Below, piece by piece: positions 44,801-58,700 of a stretch of DNA of 64,000 nt. The translations under genes and the position numbers were made by a program. This stretch comes from Hoplostethus atlanticus (taxonomy: Eukaryota; Chordata; Actinopteri; Trachichthyiformes; Trachichthyidae), in assembly GCA_034670405.1 (NCBI GenBank), contig JAXDDX010000144.1:791501-855500 (forward strand). Reading direction: 5' to 3'. Each line of letters begins with the position of its first letter. The first letter of the stretch is position 1. The notes beneath the pieces are model-generated. The model did no database searches, was not told the DNA's origin, and was given only the letters and a program-made list of their open reading frames with translations.

Positions 44801-47800
44801 AGTACTATTTTAGGGGATTTGTACTTTACTCGAGTATTATTAAGTTTGTGTACTTGTACTCTTACTCAATTACATTTTCGAGACAAAAATAATACTTTTT
44901 ACTCCTTACATTTAAAATTCAGACCTTCAAAGTACAAATTACTTAAAAGTACAAGTAGTTTATACTTCAAAGTATAAAAAACTGAACTATCCCTTAATTG
45001 TTTACATGGCTGTAGTTTGGCCAACTGTATAACTGGACGCTGTTATGTGAATGCTGTCCATGTTAGTTTACCTCGACATGTTTTTTCAAATTCGATGGAG
45101 TGCATTAAAGTAATTTTAATGCAAAAAAGTCTCCTCTGTTATTTAATTTCAGCACTGTCTATCCATTGCAAGAATAAAAAAAAGTTTACTTTTTACTTTT
45201 TAATACTTGAGTAAATTTTTTACTTTTACTTTTTTACTTTTACTCAAGTGTATTTTTAGCTAGATACTTGTAATTGAGTAAGATTTTGAACCAGTACCCA
45301 TACTTTAACCTAAGTAGAATTTCTGGGTAATTTTTACACCCCTGTGTCTAAGGCACAGGGAAAATGCAGTCTGAGCAATTTAGTGGAAGTGCAGGAACTT
45401 GATGTACTTGATGTTGGCTACAGGGAGCAATTGGAATCACAAAATAAATAAAGAAAAGAAAGGAAACAGACCTCGTTCCTCGTTAGCCACCTCCCTGACG
45501 ATCAGCTTCTGTAAAGAGATGACTGTAGACCGCTGGTCCTGAAGACAGAGAGTTAAATCAATTCCCGATAGCATCTTTAAGAAACAGTGAGTGGCGTTAA
45601 CAGGGTATAATAGAGAACATGCCGGCATAAAATGGTAAAATGCCTTGCAGTTGTTTGGCTGTATCGATTGGGCTTTCATTTTTCATTTGGATTTCTATTA
45701 AATTATCTAATAGAATAACAGAGGATGACAATGGTAAGAGGTCAATTGGTCATTAGTATTGTATGTATAAAGTGTATGCTGGCATAAAATGGTAAAATGC
45801 CTTGCAGTTGTATGGCTGTATCGATTGGGCTTTCATTTTTCATGGTTTTAATCTTAATCTTAGATTAAAACCATGAAAAATGAAATTGGGAGGTGTACAA
45901 ATCTTCAAATCTGTATTCTATTTTCGCCAGTTCTAAAGCATATACTGTATGTGTTAGTCCAAATCTAAGATACACAAATCTGCTAAAGGTAGTCACAAAT
46001 AATGTTTATATATTTTCAGAATTTTACAGAATTTCTCTCCTTTCCAAATATTTGTCTCTACCATAACAGAAAGAAAGAGATTAAATGAGTAAAAATCCTC
46101 TTGATTATAACAAATTAATGTTAATTTGAATGAAGTCTATAACAGTCTATGGCAAAAGTGCAGCAGTCTGAATACTAAATACTAAAGCCACTGTATGCTG
46201 TTACAGGTTTCATGAATAAGATGGAAAATGAATTAAATTAAAAGTGTAGAATCTCTTTCCAATCACAACTTACCAGAGAGGCAAAGACATATTTCTGGTC
46301 TTTTTCCTGAAGAAACACCAACACATCAGACAGCAGCATGGCATGGACGTCTGGACAAAGAATCATTGGACAAGGAAATCAGAAAATGGCAACATCCTGT
46401 CTGCCCAGAAAGTAACTTTAGATCAAAGTCATTTTCTGTTTTTTTTTTCACGGTGTGGTAAAAATCCTTTACTGAGCAGTATGTAATTAATAAAAATAAT
46501 TCAAGTCTGAGTGAAAATCTAATTTTAACACATCTTAGCTATTTACACATCTACGATAGTTCACACAACTCCAATCATCTTCTCATATGGAAATTAATTT
46601 AGATGAATTAGAATGAATTTAGACACACGATGGGAGGACAAACTGGGTTCTTCATCTATTACTTTGCATGGACTGCTTCCATAAAGTACTCATACTCTGG
46701 CCTTTTATGACAAATCACACTGTTGTATAAGCACCGCTTCTATGTATTATGCTATAAGCTGTGTTCACTAATATTCTCCATAGAAGAGATTTGCAATTAT
46801 ATCAACTAGGGATTCAGAGGGCTGAGATCATGTGATCGACTAGGGATCACATTCAAATAAAGCGATCATTAATTAATAAAACTTATCATCAATAAATAAA
46901 GAGCTTGAACCTGGAACCAGAAAAAACTAAATGACTGTTAAATCTAGGATTAAGAGTTAGGAACGCTGACAAAATATGGGGAACCTTTGAGTCGTCCTGC
47001 AGAGTTTTTCAGCTGTAGCGCTCCATCGTGAAGCAGCCTCCTCCCTCTCATCAGGTCCTCTTTGGCAAACATCTGACCGCTCTTCATCCTCATGATGGAC
47101 TTACTGTCGGTGCGACTAGAAGAAGGGAAGAGTATTAAAGAAATTCACATTACATTTTAGGCATTTAGCTGATTCTTGTATCCAGAGTGACTTACAATGA
47201 CTGCAACAATAGAATAAGCTTCACTTCTTGGATCTCCAACAAATTACAAGCAACTAAAATTAAGGAAGTTAAAGGTCAGGGCCTTAGTGTCCTTACAATA
47301 TTCCTCTGACCATACTGTATGACAATTGATTAAAAGCTATTTATGATTTATGTATCACTTCTATCTAGTACTTGACTGAACATTCATAATATCTATTCAT
47401 AAATCTAGATTCTAGGAAGACTGGTATACCTGTAGACCTCCCTCAGCCTCCGTTTCTTCTCCTGCTCATTGACTTTGCTGTCCACCGCAGTGATCAGTTC
47501 CTTAACACAGTGCAAGGCATCCGAAACACAGCCGTGGTCTTCATCTGTGTCTACAGAAAAGGACAATCGGGAGAGTTTTATCAGCTCATAGTCTTCTACT
47601 TCTGTCTGTTCACCTTGCTGCGCACTGTTTTACCATAAGCTCTATCTACCTACCAATATCTATCCATCTATGCACTAATCAATCTATCTACCTATATATC
47701 CATCCATCTGACTTGAGTGAAGACTTCATGAGGCTCAGTGGTCTTTCTGCACAACCCAAGTGCATTACTTTCAGAAATGTAAACTTAAAAGTATTGGGAA

Positions 47801-50800
47801 CAGTTGTTTCCACTGGAGACATTCTCAATATTCGATTAAATTTGACTTGTAGTTGTCAACAGGAATCATAGTTTCTTTGTTATATCTGTCTGTAACAAAC
47901 AAGTGAATATAGGGAAATGAGATTTTGATAGGGTCCGTAATGCCCTGCCTTTTTCTAATGATGGGGTGTTTCCAAAATGTGTGCCAAAATATGCAGCTGA
48001 CGTAGTGATTGACGTTGTACATTCCCTCTGTTTTTACATCATCCTTACCTTTGGTATGCTGAAGTATCCTCTGGATTAGAACAGGATATTTGGTGATCCT
48101 CTGGGTGACCAATAAAATACACTCCGGAATACTGAGCCTTCGCACAATACTGCTGCTCATCATCTTCTGCAACAACACAAAGGTACAAACAAACATAGTC
48201 AAACACAACAGTGTCCTCTACCAGTAGCACTTGCTTTGAGACACTGTGTGTGGAAAGGTTGGCCCATGTAGAATTTAGCAAATAAAACACAAACTAGACT
48301 TTTCATGAATGGATATTTGAATATTTGGACATTTCTGGACATCGACCATCACAAAACATATAAGGGGAGTCACAGTTCCCAGCAAAGTCATTTTCTGGGG
48401 GGTAAAAATGTTCAACTTCATGTTGTGAACTCACAAGTACAAGATGCTGGGATGCAAACACAACAGGGGTCAAAAAGGTGACAAATACCCAATGATGCAT
48501 TATAGCTAGGGGATTTTATAAGTATTTTTCTAGTATGTTTTATAGAAAAAAAAAAACCTCTTTAGATCAAGTTTATATTTAATACATATAGACGACATCA
48601 GTCCTAGAGTGATCAGTCCTGACCTTGATGAAGGCCTGGAAGCGTTTATCCTTGGTGTGCAGCTCTTTGTAGAGGTTGACAGCTTTGTTGTGACTACTGC
48701 AGAACTTCCCATAAACCTTCTTCATACCCTCGGCTTTACACCCTGAAAACTGAATAAAAGAACAAATTTCAAACATAGGGCAAAATGTAGTTATAGTTGT
48801 TGTAAACCGGGAGTGACCTGTGAGATGAAACAAAAAAATAATGTATCAGCACTTAGTCAGTATTATAATATTGGTCATAATTGAATGTCTTAGTGGAAAA
48901 TGGTTTCAAAAAAAGGTTAGCAAAATCTGGCAGCTTCTACTTGCTTGCTATAGCATAACTGAATTTGCTTTGTTTTATGTCTTTTATTAAAACAGTTTTA
49001 CATTTAGGCCTTGTTTCTATGGTTTTGGTAGAATGTAACACATGTATAATACATCAATATTTTGTAGGCAGATGTGAAGAAGCGATTGGTAGCATTAAGG
49101 AGGGCTAGTTAGCACTAGCCTAAGGCCAGACATGCTGCTGTGGTCAGAAGAGCAGAAGTTAGTTTATTTTATTGAGCTCACAGTCCCCTGGGAAGACAGA
49201 AGACTGAGTCTATCTATCAGATAGATAGGTTGTATTGTTATACTGATGTTGAGTCAAGGCTAGGTTGATGGCAGGCAGTAGATGGCAAAGGTGATAAAGG
49301 GGAGTTGTGAGGTGGTGGCATAGAGGGGGGTGGTTCCAGGACACTAGAATACACCGTTGAGCCTTCTTGAGGTGACGTGGGCCCAACTCAACGAAACATT
49401 GGTGAAGGAAGGTGCCCTCTTGATAACCCCAATGACATGCCACAGAAGGTTTTTTTTTTGGACATTCCATATTTTTTGAGGGCTTGGGCTACCTAGCTAC
49501 CTGACCACATCAGTACAACTGGCTGCCTGGCCTGTTTGTCTGACTGAGTGTGTAAATGTGTGCGGTCAGTGTTGAAGGTGGCTGTGTGTCTGCCCTCCTC
49601 CATTCAGGCACCTCTTGCAAACAGTGACCCTCCCTAGAGGTGGATCTGGGAGGTCGGTGCTGGACCCTGGCTGATCTGGGACACGGATGCTGGACCCTGT
49701 TAGAACTGCAAGGTGGGTGCTGGTCCCTGGGTTGGCGGGTTCTCATCGCCAGATCTATATACACTATTTGGTCTATTTGACACCTGGCAACTTAGGACAC
49801 TGACATATATGGCCTGCACGAGGATATTGAACTAAACACACATAACTATATGGCCTGCACTATATTTTGCCCTGCCATCGACTTTGAATTGCCCTGCCCA
49901 TGGTTTCTTCCATTATTTCTCCTATGGGGTTTTTCTGGGAGTTTTCCCTTGTCTTCAAAGAGCGCCTTAGGCTAGTGGTACCGGCCAGGTTAGGCTACCT
50001 TTGGCACATTATGTAGGATTGCTATGTCCACCTCCAGTCTACCTTTTACTTTGTTTTTATGTGGTGTTTATTCTGATCCTATTCTGTCAACATCATATTT
50101 GTCATAATTGTTGATTGATAATTTTTGATAATTTATTGTGTCATACATTTGACTGTCTATCGGCCTGACCTAGTAAAGCCTGTAAAGTCCTTTGAGGCTT
50201 GTTTGTGATAGAGGGCTATTGAGACCCTAGCAACCACTCAATCATCCAGTGACTACCTCATCATTGTCAGCAAGCACACACACATTTTCTTCACAAAATG
50301 TACAGATTCTAGTTATTTATACCATGCATTTGTTTTTTCAGGATTTATTTGAATTACCCGCCTACCTACCTACCTACCACAAAGCCATTTTTAGCATCTC
50401 ATCACCCTCACCTGATTCACAAGGATGTCGCCAATGCTGCGGATAAGGAAGCTGTTGTCATCCCTCCCCTTGGCAAATGAGGCTCTTTTTCGCTCCAGGA
50501 GAAGGGTGAGGAAGTGCGTGTGTGTATCCAAAAGGTCCTCTAACATGGGGAAAATCTAGAGGATAAAAATGAAAATAAACCAGACCTTAGTGTGTGTGTG
50601 TGTGTGTGTGTATGAGAATGTGAATTGGAGTTAGACTGATAAATTGGTTTGCCCCAATACAGTATATCAGGCCGATATTGTCATTTTGTTAAAAATCAGA
50701 TCTAGTCCAGTCAGTGTCATCCAACTTGTATTTTTTGGAATTGTTTGGGCATGAAAATGGTAAAATGTATGGTTTAAGATACTGAATATGAACACAAAAT

Positions 50801-53800
50801 ATGGGCAAAGCTTCAAACCAAAAATATCGGTATTAGTATCGGCCATATCAGTCAAATCCTAGTGTGTACATCCATGTATATGTATGTACTATCTCTATTT
50901 ACCTTGTCCAGAGTGTGAGTGTCCAGCTGGAGTTCTTGCTGAATGCCTTTATAGTAAACCTCAGACATTATCCTCAATGTCCTCACATGGTGAAACTCCG
51001 TCTGGTACAACTCTATGGGTGGGGAGAGAGAAAGGGTCTTATTTCAAGATGTATGGACATTAAGGTTGCGATCACACTCACACTCAAAATACACCGGAAT
51101 CGTGATTTAGTAAGGAGAAGAGCGGTTGTTTAAGAGTAACTAAGCAGGAGCTTGAGGAATACTTGGAAAAGGTGCACACAGGTAGGGAAAGATTTAGAGA
51201 GCTGGAGGCATCTGGAGATAGGCATTATGGCAGGGTGTACAATTTCCCTGTTAGCTTTTACCACGGCAGTGGAGGTCATTATTAGAGCTTCCAAGTGGGT
51301 AGTGGGTGGGGAGCATATATGGACGATATGACGACAGCTCATAGTACAAGTAGGTTACTGGATAAGCTAAATAGTAATCTACAGTGGATTAGGATGAAGG
51401 TGAAGCCAAGTAAGTCTAGGAGTATTTCTATTGTAGACAAGACAAGAAGTTTTTCATAGGTGATGAAGTGGTGCCATCAGTGATGCCGGTCAAAAGCTTA
51501 GGAAGATGGTATGATGCAAGCCTCAGTGATAAGGGTCAAGGGTGGAAGTGGAACCCAAAAGAGGCAGTGCAGCAAGGACAGGCAGCCCTTAGACATAGAG
51601 ACATTGTAGGCCAGGTGCAGCATGGGCGAGTAGGTTTCTATTATTTTAAGCCCAGGAACTTGAACTTTACCATTATGTGACCCAAGAATATTAAAACATA
51701 CTATTACTCTTGTCAAAATGAGTAAATGCTGGTTCTCTAACAAGTACAACAATAATAATATTGACAATTATGTCCCACCAAAATAAACTTTTATGTATTG
51801 TGTATACACTGCTTGCCCAAACTCGGCATCTATTGCACGCCCAACCGTCCTGGTAGGGGGATCCCTCTCTGAGTAGCCCCTCCCAAGGTTTCTCCCAATT
51901 TTCCCTATAAGGTTTTGTGGGAGTTTTTCTGTGAGGGTCTAAGGCTGGGGGATGTCGTGTACTAATCATTTATTATTTTCACATGTTGGGCACTGTGAAG
52001 CCCTTAGAGACTGTAACGGTGATTAAGGGCTATACAAATAAATGTGATTTGATTTTGATTTGACAATAATATATATATATATTATTTTTTTTTACCATAG
52101 ATGACATCTTGTCTCTTGATTTCATCTTTCTTGAGCATTTTCAGGAACTTCTTATCCATGGTGGCGCTCCAGGAATCCGCTTCTAAATCTTTAACCTCAC
52201 ACTCAAATTCTCCCATCAACTGACTGTCCATCATCTCTGTACCTTTAAATGCACACACACGCACACGCACACACACACACGCACACAGATGCGCTGTGTC
52301 ATAGGTGCAATGAATTATGGTCATTGTAGTTCACAGCGCTTGGCATCAAATTGTTGTTCAGATTGTTTGAAAAAACTACATAGGACAGAAACACCAGCTT
52401 CATGCATTAAGGTGCTCTAAATTAATCCAAAAGAAAAACATTAAGGGAACCACTGGTGTGTGTGTGTGTGTGGCTGATCTTACCTTCATCACTGAGTGAC
52501 TCAGTTGAGGCATTGACTTTACGTCCCTGATGAAGAGAGTCAGTGGACTGGGAGAGAAACTTCAGGCCTTTCAGGGGGACGTCATCTAACCTACAACGCA
52601 CAAATGCATTAAAACATGAATTATTATATTATATTATATTATATATTTTTGTTTTTGTTTAAGAGTTTTGATTGGTTCAGTTTCTACGCAAGTCCCCACA
52701 CACTATGTTCATGCATTTCCGACAATTTCATAGACATTGTCATTTTCAATACATTTGTACATTTGTGTAGTTTGGGGGGAACATTACAGTAATATGTGTT
52801 GCTATTAGGCTTCAACCAATTTGGGGTTTTGAAAGCAAATACCAACTTTTTGTATTGAAGCTGGCGATAGCCAAAATTTTGTACCAACATCCAGTATCTT
52901 TGAGATTCAGTGTTTCCCACCAAAATATTATTCTTGTCAGGATGGAAAAGCCTCTGAAACACTATCAGCTCTATATATCAACAAACTGATATATCGGCCT
53001 ATCCCTAATTGCTATTAATACATGTTGTATTATACATTAAAAAGTGCAGTTAGCTGACCCGCTTATCTAGTGCAACTTACAATGAGTGAGCAGCTAAGGG
53101 TTCAGTGTTTTGCTGAAGTACTCTTTGACAGGACACGTGACTAGAATGGAGCTTGGGACCTTTTGGTTCCAGGATGGTATCTCTAACCACTAGTCTACAG
53201 TGCCGCCCCCAAAATGTGCAAAGGAAAAAGCATGTGTGCATTTGTTGAAACCCTGTTACTTTACAATGTTGCAGAATCAAAAGCTTTTGTGTGTGTGTGC
53301 ATGTGTCTCACCCTGCTATATTACTGGTGGAGATGCTCTTGGCCAGGTTGCTGTGTGTGCTGAAGGATAGGATGCTGGGATTTCGCCGCGGAAACACGAA
53401 AGCAGCCTGGTCCTCGGGGCTGGTTAGAGTGGACCACCGTTCCCGTGACGATGATGACGACGCCGAGGACGTTGCTGGTTACGATCGTAAAACGGAAATG
53501 TGAGTTCCAATAAGCAAATAAAATAAAATTTACAAAAATAATAATAAAATAATAATAATGCTTATGCACAGGGATCGTTAAAATGTCATTGGATCGAATC
53601 AAATCTAATCTGTTTGTTAGTTGTGTTTGTTCTTACATTTGCTCCTCGCAGTTGACTCGGGAACAGCTTCAGACACCAATGGCTGCTGCTGCTGGAGACA
53701 AACACATGACATTATTCCAAGGGAGATATCACTAAATGTTCGCTTTCACATACTGTATGTTATTCCTATAGTCCAATCAATATGTGTTCCATGGTACTCT

Positions 53801-54663
53801 CATGACAGGTTAAAGTCTAGAACTACTCTAAGTTCTCAGGTTGGTCAATATTGATTGAGTGTCCTACACTATAGGAATAACATATATGAGCTTTTAAATT
53901 GAGTGACATTCCAATTAAACCATATACAGTATATTCTTGGTGTTTTCTAAGAAATCAATAAATTGAAGAGGTAGTTACCTATTTTCATACATCCACAAGG
54001 GCTGTGAGAAAGTGGAACTGTGCGATATTGGGGATATGAATACACTTGCAGGGTATTTAAACCCCTTATTTCAAAACACATTTATTTGGGATTTTCCATT
54101 TGAGTTCTATGCAAAGCACTCTATTCAAAGTGAAAATAAATAAATAACAGAAATCAAGTTTGCATAAGTATTCAAACCCTTTGCTTTGTTCGGGGTAAGT
54201 TGCCACACTAGCAGAAATGTGTTCAACATTTCAGATTACAGTTACTCAGATGTCATATTTAGATGGTATTTATCAATTTTGAACTTTGGTCTCCTTTCAA
54301 ACTTTTTTTAAAACTTGTCTTTCTTACTAACAAAGCTGAGACCAAGTCCCTTCACTAGATCTTAATGGGACTTAATGGGATCTTAGGGTGTAGGGTGGAC
54401 TCTCCATCAGAATACTGAAACACAGTACGGGATATATGGTTCATTAATGGATAACATTACAGTCCAGGTCTTGAAGTTTCAGAGAAAAGATAAATCATCA
54501 CCCTCCCATGGCTGTTAGCGAAAATATAGAACGTGAAACAGCTCCTCAGTTTTTCCTGTTCAATTTCTCCATTGATTTCTATAGTAAAAATGGACTGGAA
54601 AAACTCTGAAACTGCAATGACTGGAAATGCATGATTTATGTTTTCTTTCGTGTGTGTGTATGT

Positions 54664-54696
<33 letters not shown>

Positions 54697-55680
54697 CACT
54701 CCTGGTACTGTGATGCTATTCTAAATCATGTCATGTGATGTCCTGTGGTGTTCAGCGAGATCCTACCTTCATTTTGCCCTTGGTGCCGACAGCCAGACTC
54801 TCTCTGCCACTCTTATGGGCATGGGAACCACAGTCTGCAAACACCCAACACACAATGATCATTGGAAATAGACCATATATGAGTTTCTCTGATTAGGTAT
54901 CGAAATGCTGAATGTGGTAATCCAAGTGTATCAAACAGCCTGGAAGAACCTATTTCCATACTGCGGTTATGTGATAATATTCCTGCAAACAGGATGTCCC
55001 AACGGTTTGTCCAACCCCCTTTCAGAAAGGTAGCACGCTCCATCTAAATTCCTGCTGCCCTATGCAACTTGACACATTGGCATTCTCAAATGACAGAGAG
55101 GGGCAAGTGTTTGATTTTTTTCCCAGGCTTCATTGCACAGACATTTTTGGTGATGTCAGTAAACTCAATTTTTCTGAGTCTGTGTGATTTCCCACCAGTA
55201 ACTGTATGGACGCCAGAATTTAATATGGATAAATAAGGCAAATCTCAATAAGTGCCCAACGCTCTTCTCTGTTGCAGCCCTACTTAGTGATTTAGGTTGA
55301 TAAAGACAGGTGGATTTTTACATAAAAAGCTTCAAGTTGTACAAACAACAAAAGTCACATATGACATTAGAAAAAAACTAACTAACTAACAAACTAAACC
55401 AAAAATAATTAAATAATGTTAACACATGCATGCGTACAAATGTACACACACTGTACATTTGTAAGGTGGAGGTGACTCACAATGAACAGCTTTGTGTGTG
55501 TGTGTGTTTGTGCATGCAAGTATAGTATGTGATTTAATTAATAATACTAACAACAACAATAATAACAACCATAGTTAAATAAAGGTAGCCACAAAACTGT
55601 GTTTCTATAAGTGTACTGAGTTGGCAAGTTGTTCCAGAGCCTAGAAACCTCTATCAGCCTTACAGTATACAATATCAACC

Positions 55681-55724
<44 letters not shown>

Positions 55725-58700
55725 GGGGGAGGAGCTAGATGGGGTAGATGGCTGAGAGGAAGAGGAAGGTGTCTATCTTACTGTTGCAGAGGACGGCTTC
55801 CTTGGTGTTCAGAGGTTTGCTACATTGTTGACAGGCTGTGGGAGAGGAAGGACTGACGGGAGTGAAGAGATGGCTGTTTGCAGTCTTCCTTTCTCTCTCT
55901 TTACTCTCGTGCTCCTTTTCTCCTCTCCTCTCCTTGTCTTTCTCCTGGAAGGAAAAGGGGAGAAAGAAGCTCAGCTTGACATCAAACTTGTACCGGGTGT
56001 TAGTCCAGTTGTTAGTCCAGAAAGGCTGAGAACTATTTTTTCTAATTTGCTGACCAGTCTGGGAGAAATTTCAGTCAGGTTGTGGCTTACCTCTCAGGCT
56101 TTTTGGGGAGTTTGAAAAGATAGTTTTAAGAGTCAGTATCAATAGTATTCGACAGTCCAACAGTTAGCTTACATTCATACATTACAGTGGAGATGTATAA
56201 AAATACACATGAATAAATTAATTAACATCATTGTTTTATTTATGATAATCTTTTCATTAAGAACTGCAAATGTGATTCACAGAGAAATAGGGGTGCCGGG
56301 TACAAAATGTTGCACTAACACTGCATTCAAAATTCTTCACCCAGGCTATGGCCTACACTAATAAGACTCAGGCATTAGTCAAACCTAAATTCTTAGGCTC
56401 CATAAATGGCAATTCAATGTTGTAGAGCTAGACAGTGCATTATACAATTAAAATATTAAATTAAAAAGTTACTTGATTTTTTCAAAACTGTCTGTGCCCC
56501 AGTCCTGCTATAGCCCCAGTCTGAGGGGGCACCATGCCATTGCTCCATTCACTCATGCTTTTTTAGTGCATACTCAGTAATACCCTGAATCAGTGGACAG
56601 GAGGAATTCGGTGGGGTGGCCCGCCCAACAAACCAGGCATGTTAAAATAATGGCCACTACCTCACGTGCCTCATTATTTGCATAAGAAGCAGGCTAACCC
56701 AGCCTGTGCAAATAGAAGTACGAGTAGCAGTGCCACTTGAGAGGGCTTGGAGAGGAATAACTCCCGGAAAATCACTTAAACAAACGCCATGGAAGAGGCA
56801 AGCATTGGCAGATAAACTACAAGCTTAAACTAATCTTATTGAATAGTCAATGAATTAAGTGATTCCTTGAGATGGGCCCCTCTGACTTCGACTCAAGACT
56901 AAAGGTGATTGTCTGACTGATTGTCTCTCAGTTGCTTTATGTCCCCTGAAAGCCCTCTATAAACACACACATACACAAAATCCAACAAACACATAGACAT
57001 ATAAAAGGCATTCTCTCACCTTGCTTTTCTTGCTCATCTTGCTGCGGAGATAACTGAATGTCCTGCTGACTTTTGTCGCCCCTTTTCCCTCAGTGATCCG
57101 CAACGGGCCTGGCTCCTCCTCAGAAATACTTACAAAACACATAGAACATTTATGAAGCCATTTGTGCTTTATTAGACACGACAAGTGGACATGAAAGGTA
57201 AATAATGGGAGAGAGACAGGGAGGATGAACTGTGAATATGAATGTGTTTTGCATGAGCTGGAACATGACTGCAGCTACTGAGCTATGGACCTACGGTATC
57301 TAGTGTGCTAATGGCAGTGCAGCCAACCCCCTTCCAAGGAAAGTAGCTATTGGCTGTTCAAAAGAAATCCACAGTTCAACATAACTGCTCTAAACCAACT
57401 AAGTGTGGAAACATCCATAGACTTGTTGGTGCCTTTCTTACCTGTATTTGAGTGACCCGGAACTGGAGAATGAGCCCGCCCCTGCAGAAAGCAAACAGGA
57501 ATCAGACATCAGCTGATGAGAGACTATATGCAACTCAGGTAAGTGGAAAATGAGCCACTTACCTGAAATGCTGGTACAACACATATCAAGAGGAGGATAA
57601 GACGAGAGTGAGTGGGGGAGATTGAGAGGGAAACTCATGCGAGGGAAAGGCCATATATTTTTAATGGCTGTAAAACAGAGGGGCAACATTGTGAAACACG
57701 TTTATGAGGCCTTGACGGAACACATGAGCAAACGCGTGGAGTGATAAACTAGAAGAGGTTACATTTGCTTCAGCTTGAAATTGTTAAACAATTGAATTTA
57801 TTGCAAAGATAATGTTGAAAAATGATTTTGTTTTCGGTTTGAAGTGAAATTAACAATGTTTAAACAATTTTAAACAATTGTTTAAAATAATTTTGATGTC
57901 TCTAGTAGTAGTGGATCAACAGTTGAAAGTTGCTCCTGAACTCTGTGTCAAAGTTACCTATATTACACAATGAGTTAAATTGACATTTGGAAGAAATATT
58001 AACCTGGATAGAATGTTGAGAACTGTTGAGGTTTAACGTGGCGGTCTTTAGTGCAGTGGAAAAATTGCCTGTAAAGAGATAATGATTTGCAATAGCTAAA
58101 AGATTGTCTGCCACACAATTAAATATAGTTTTTAAAGTTTGTTCAAACAGGATCAAGAGAACACGTGGAAAACTTTAGGTGCATCACCACCTTCTCAAGC
58201 AACTCATCAGTCATCAGTTGGGTCAAACGAGTTCATATTGGCTACATGATCTGGGAGAGGGCATGTGAGCATGCTGTCATAACCACCTACACCATTCCGT
58301 TTAGCCTGGTCTATACCAAGGTTATTATCGTTAACTGAAACAAAAACTGCAAATAAAAAAAAATAAAAAAATGTTCATTGAAACTGGAATATCCACAAGA
58401 CTGTGTGAGTCAGTTGCGTTTAGGAAATTCAACGGTTTGCAACAGCAACTACATTAGCTCAATGGATCTCAATTACCAGCATGGATTTCAGAGCCTATTG
58501 ATATTAAATGAAGGTGGAGGAATGGATGAAGGGAGAGGATAAGGGATAGAGAGAAGTAGAGAGGACTGAGGGAGTGCCAGATGTCTAAACATATGTAGAG
58601 TACCAAAATCACCCGGATCTGATGTTTACCGTTGATGTTTTAGACAGCTGGAAAATTCAGATTCAGTCACATAATCTTTGGCCACTTATCCACGTGAATA

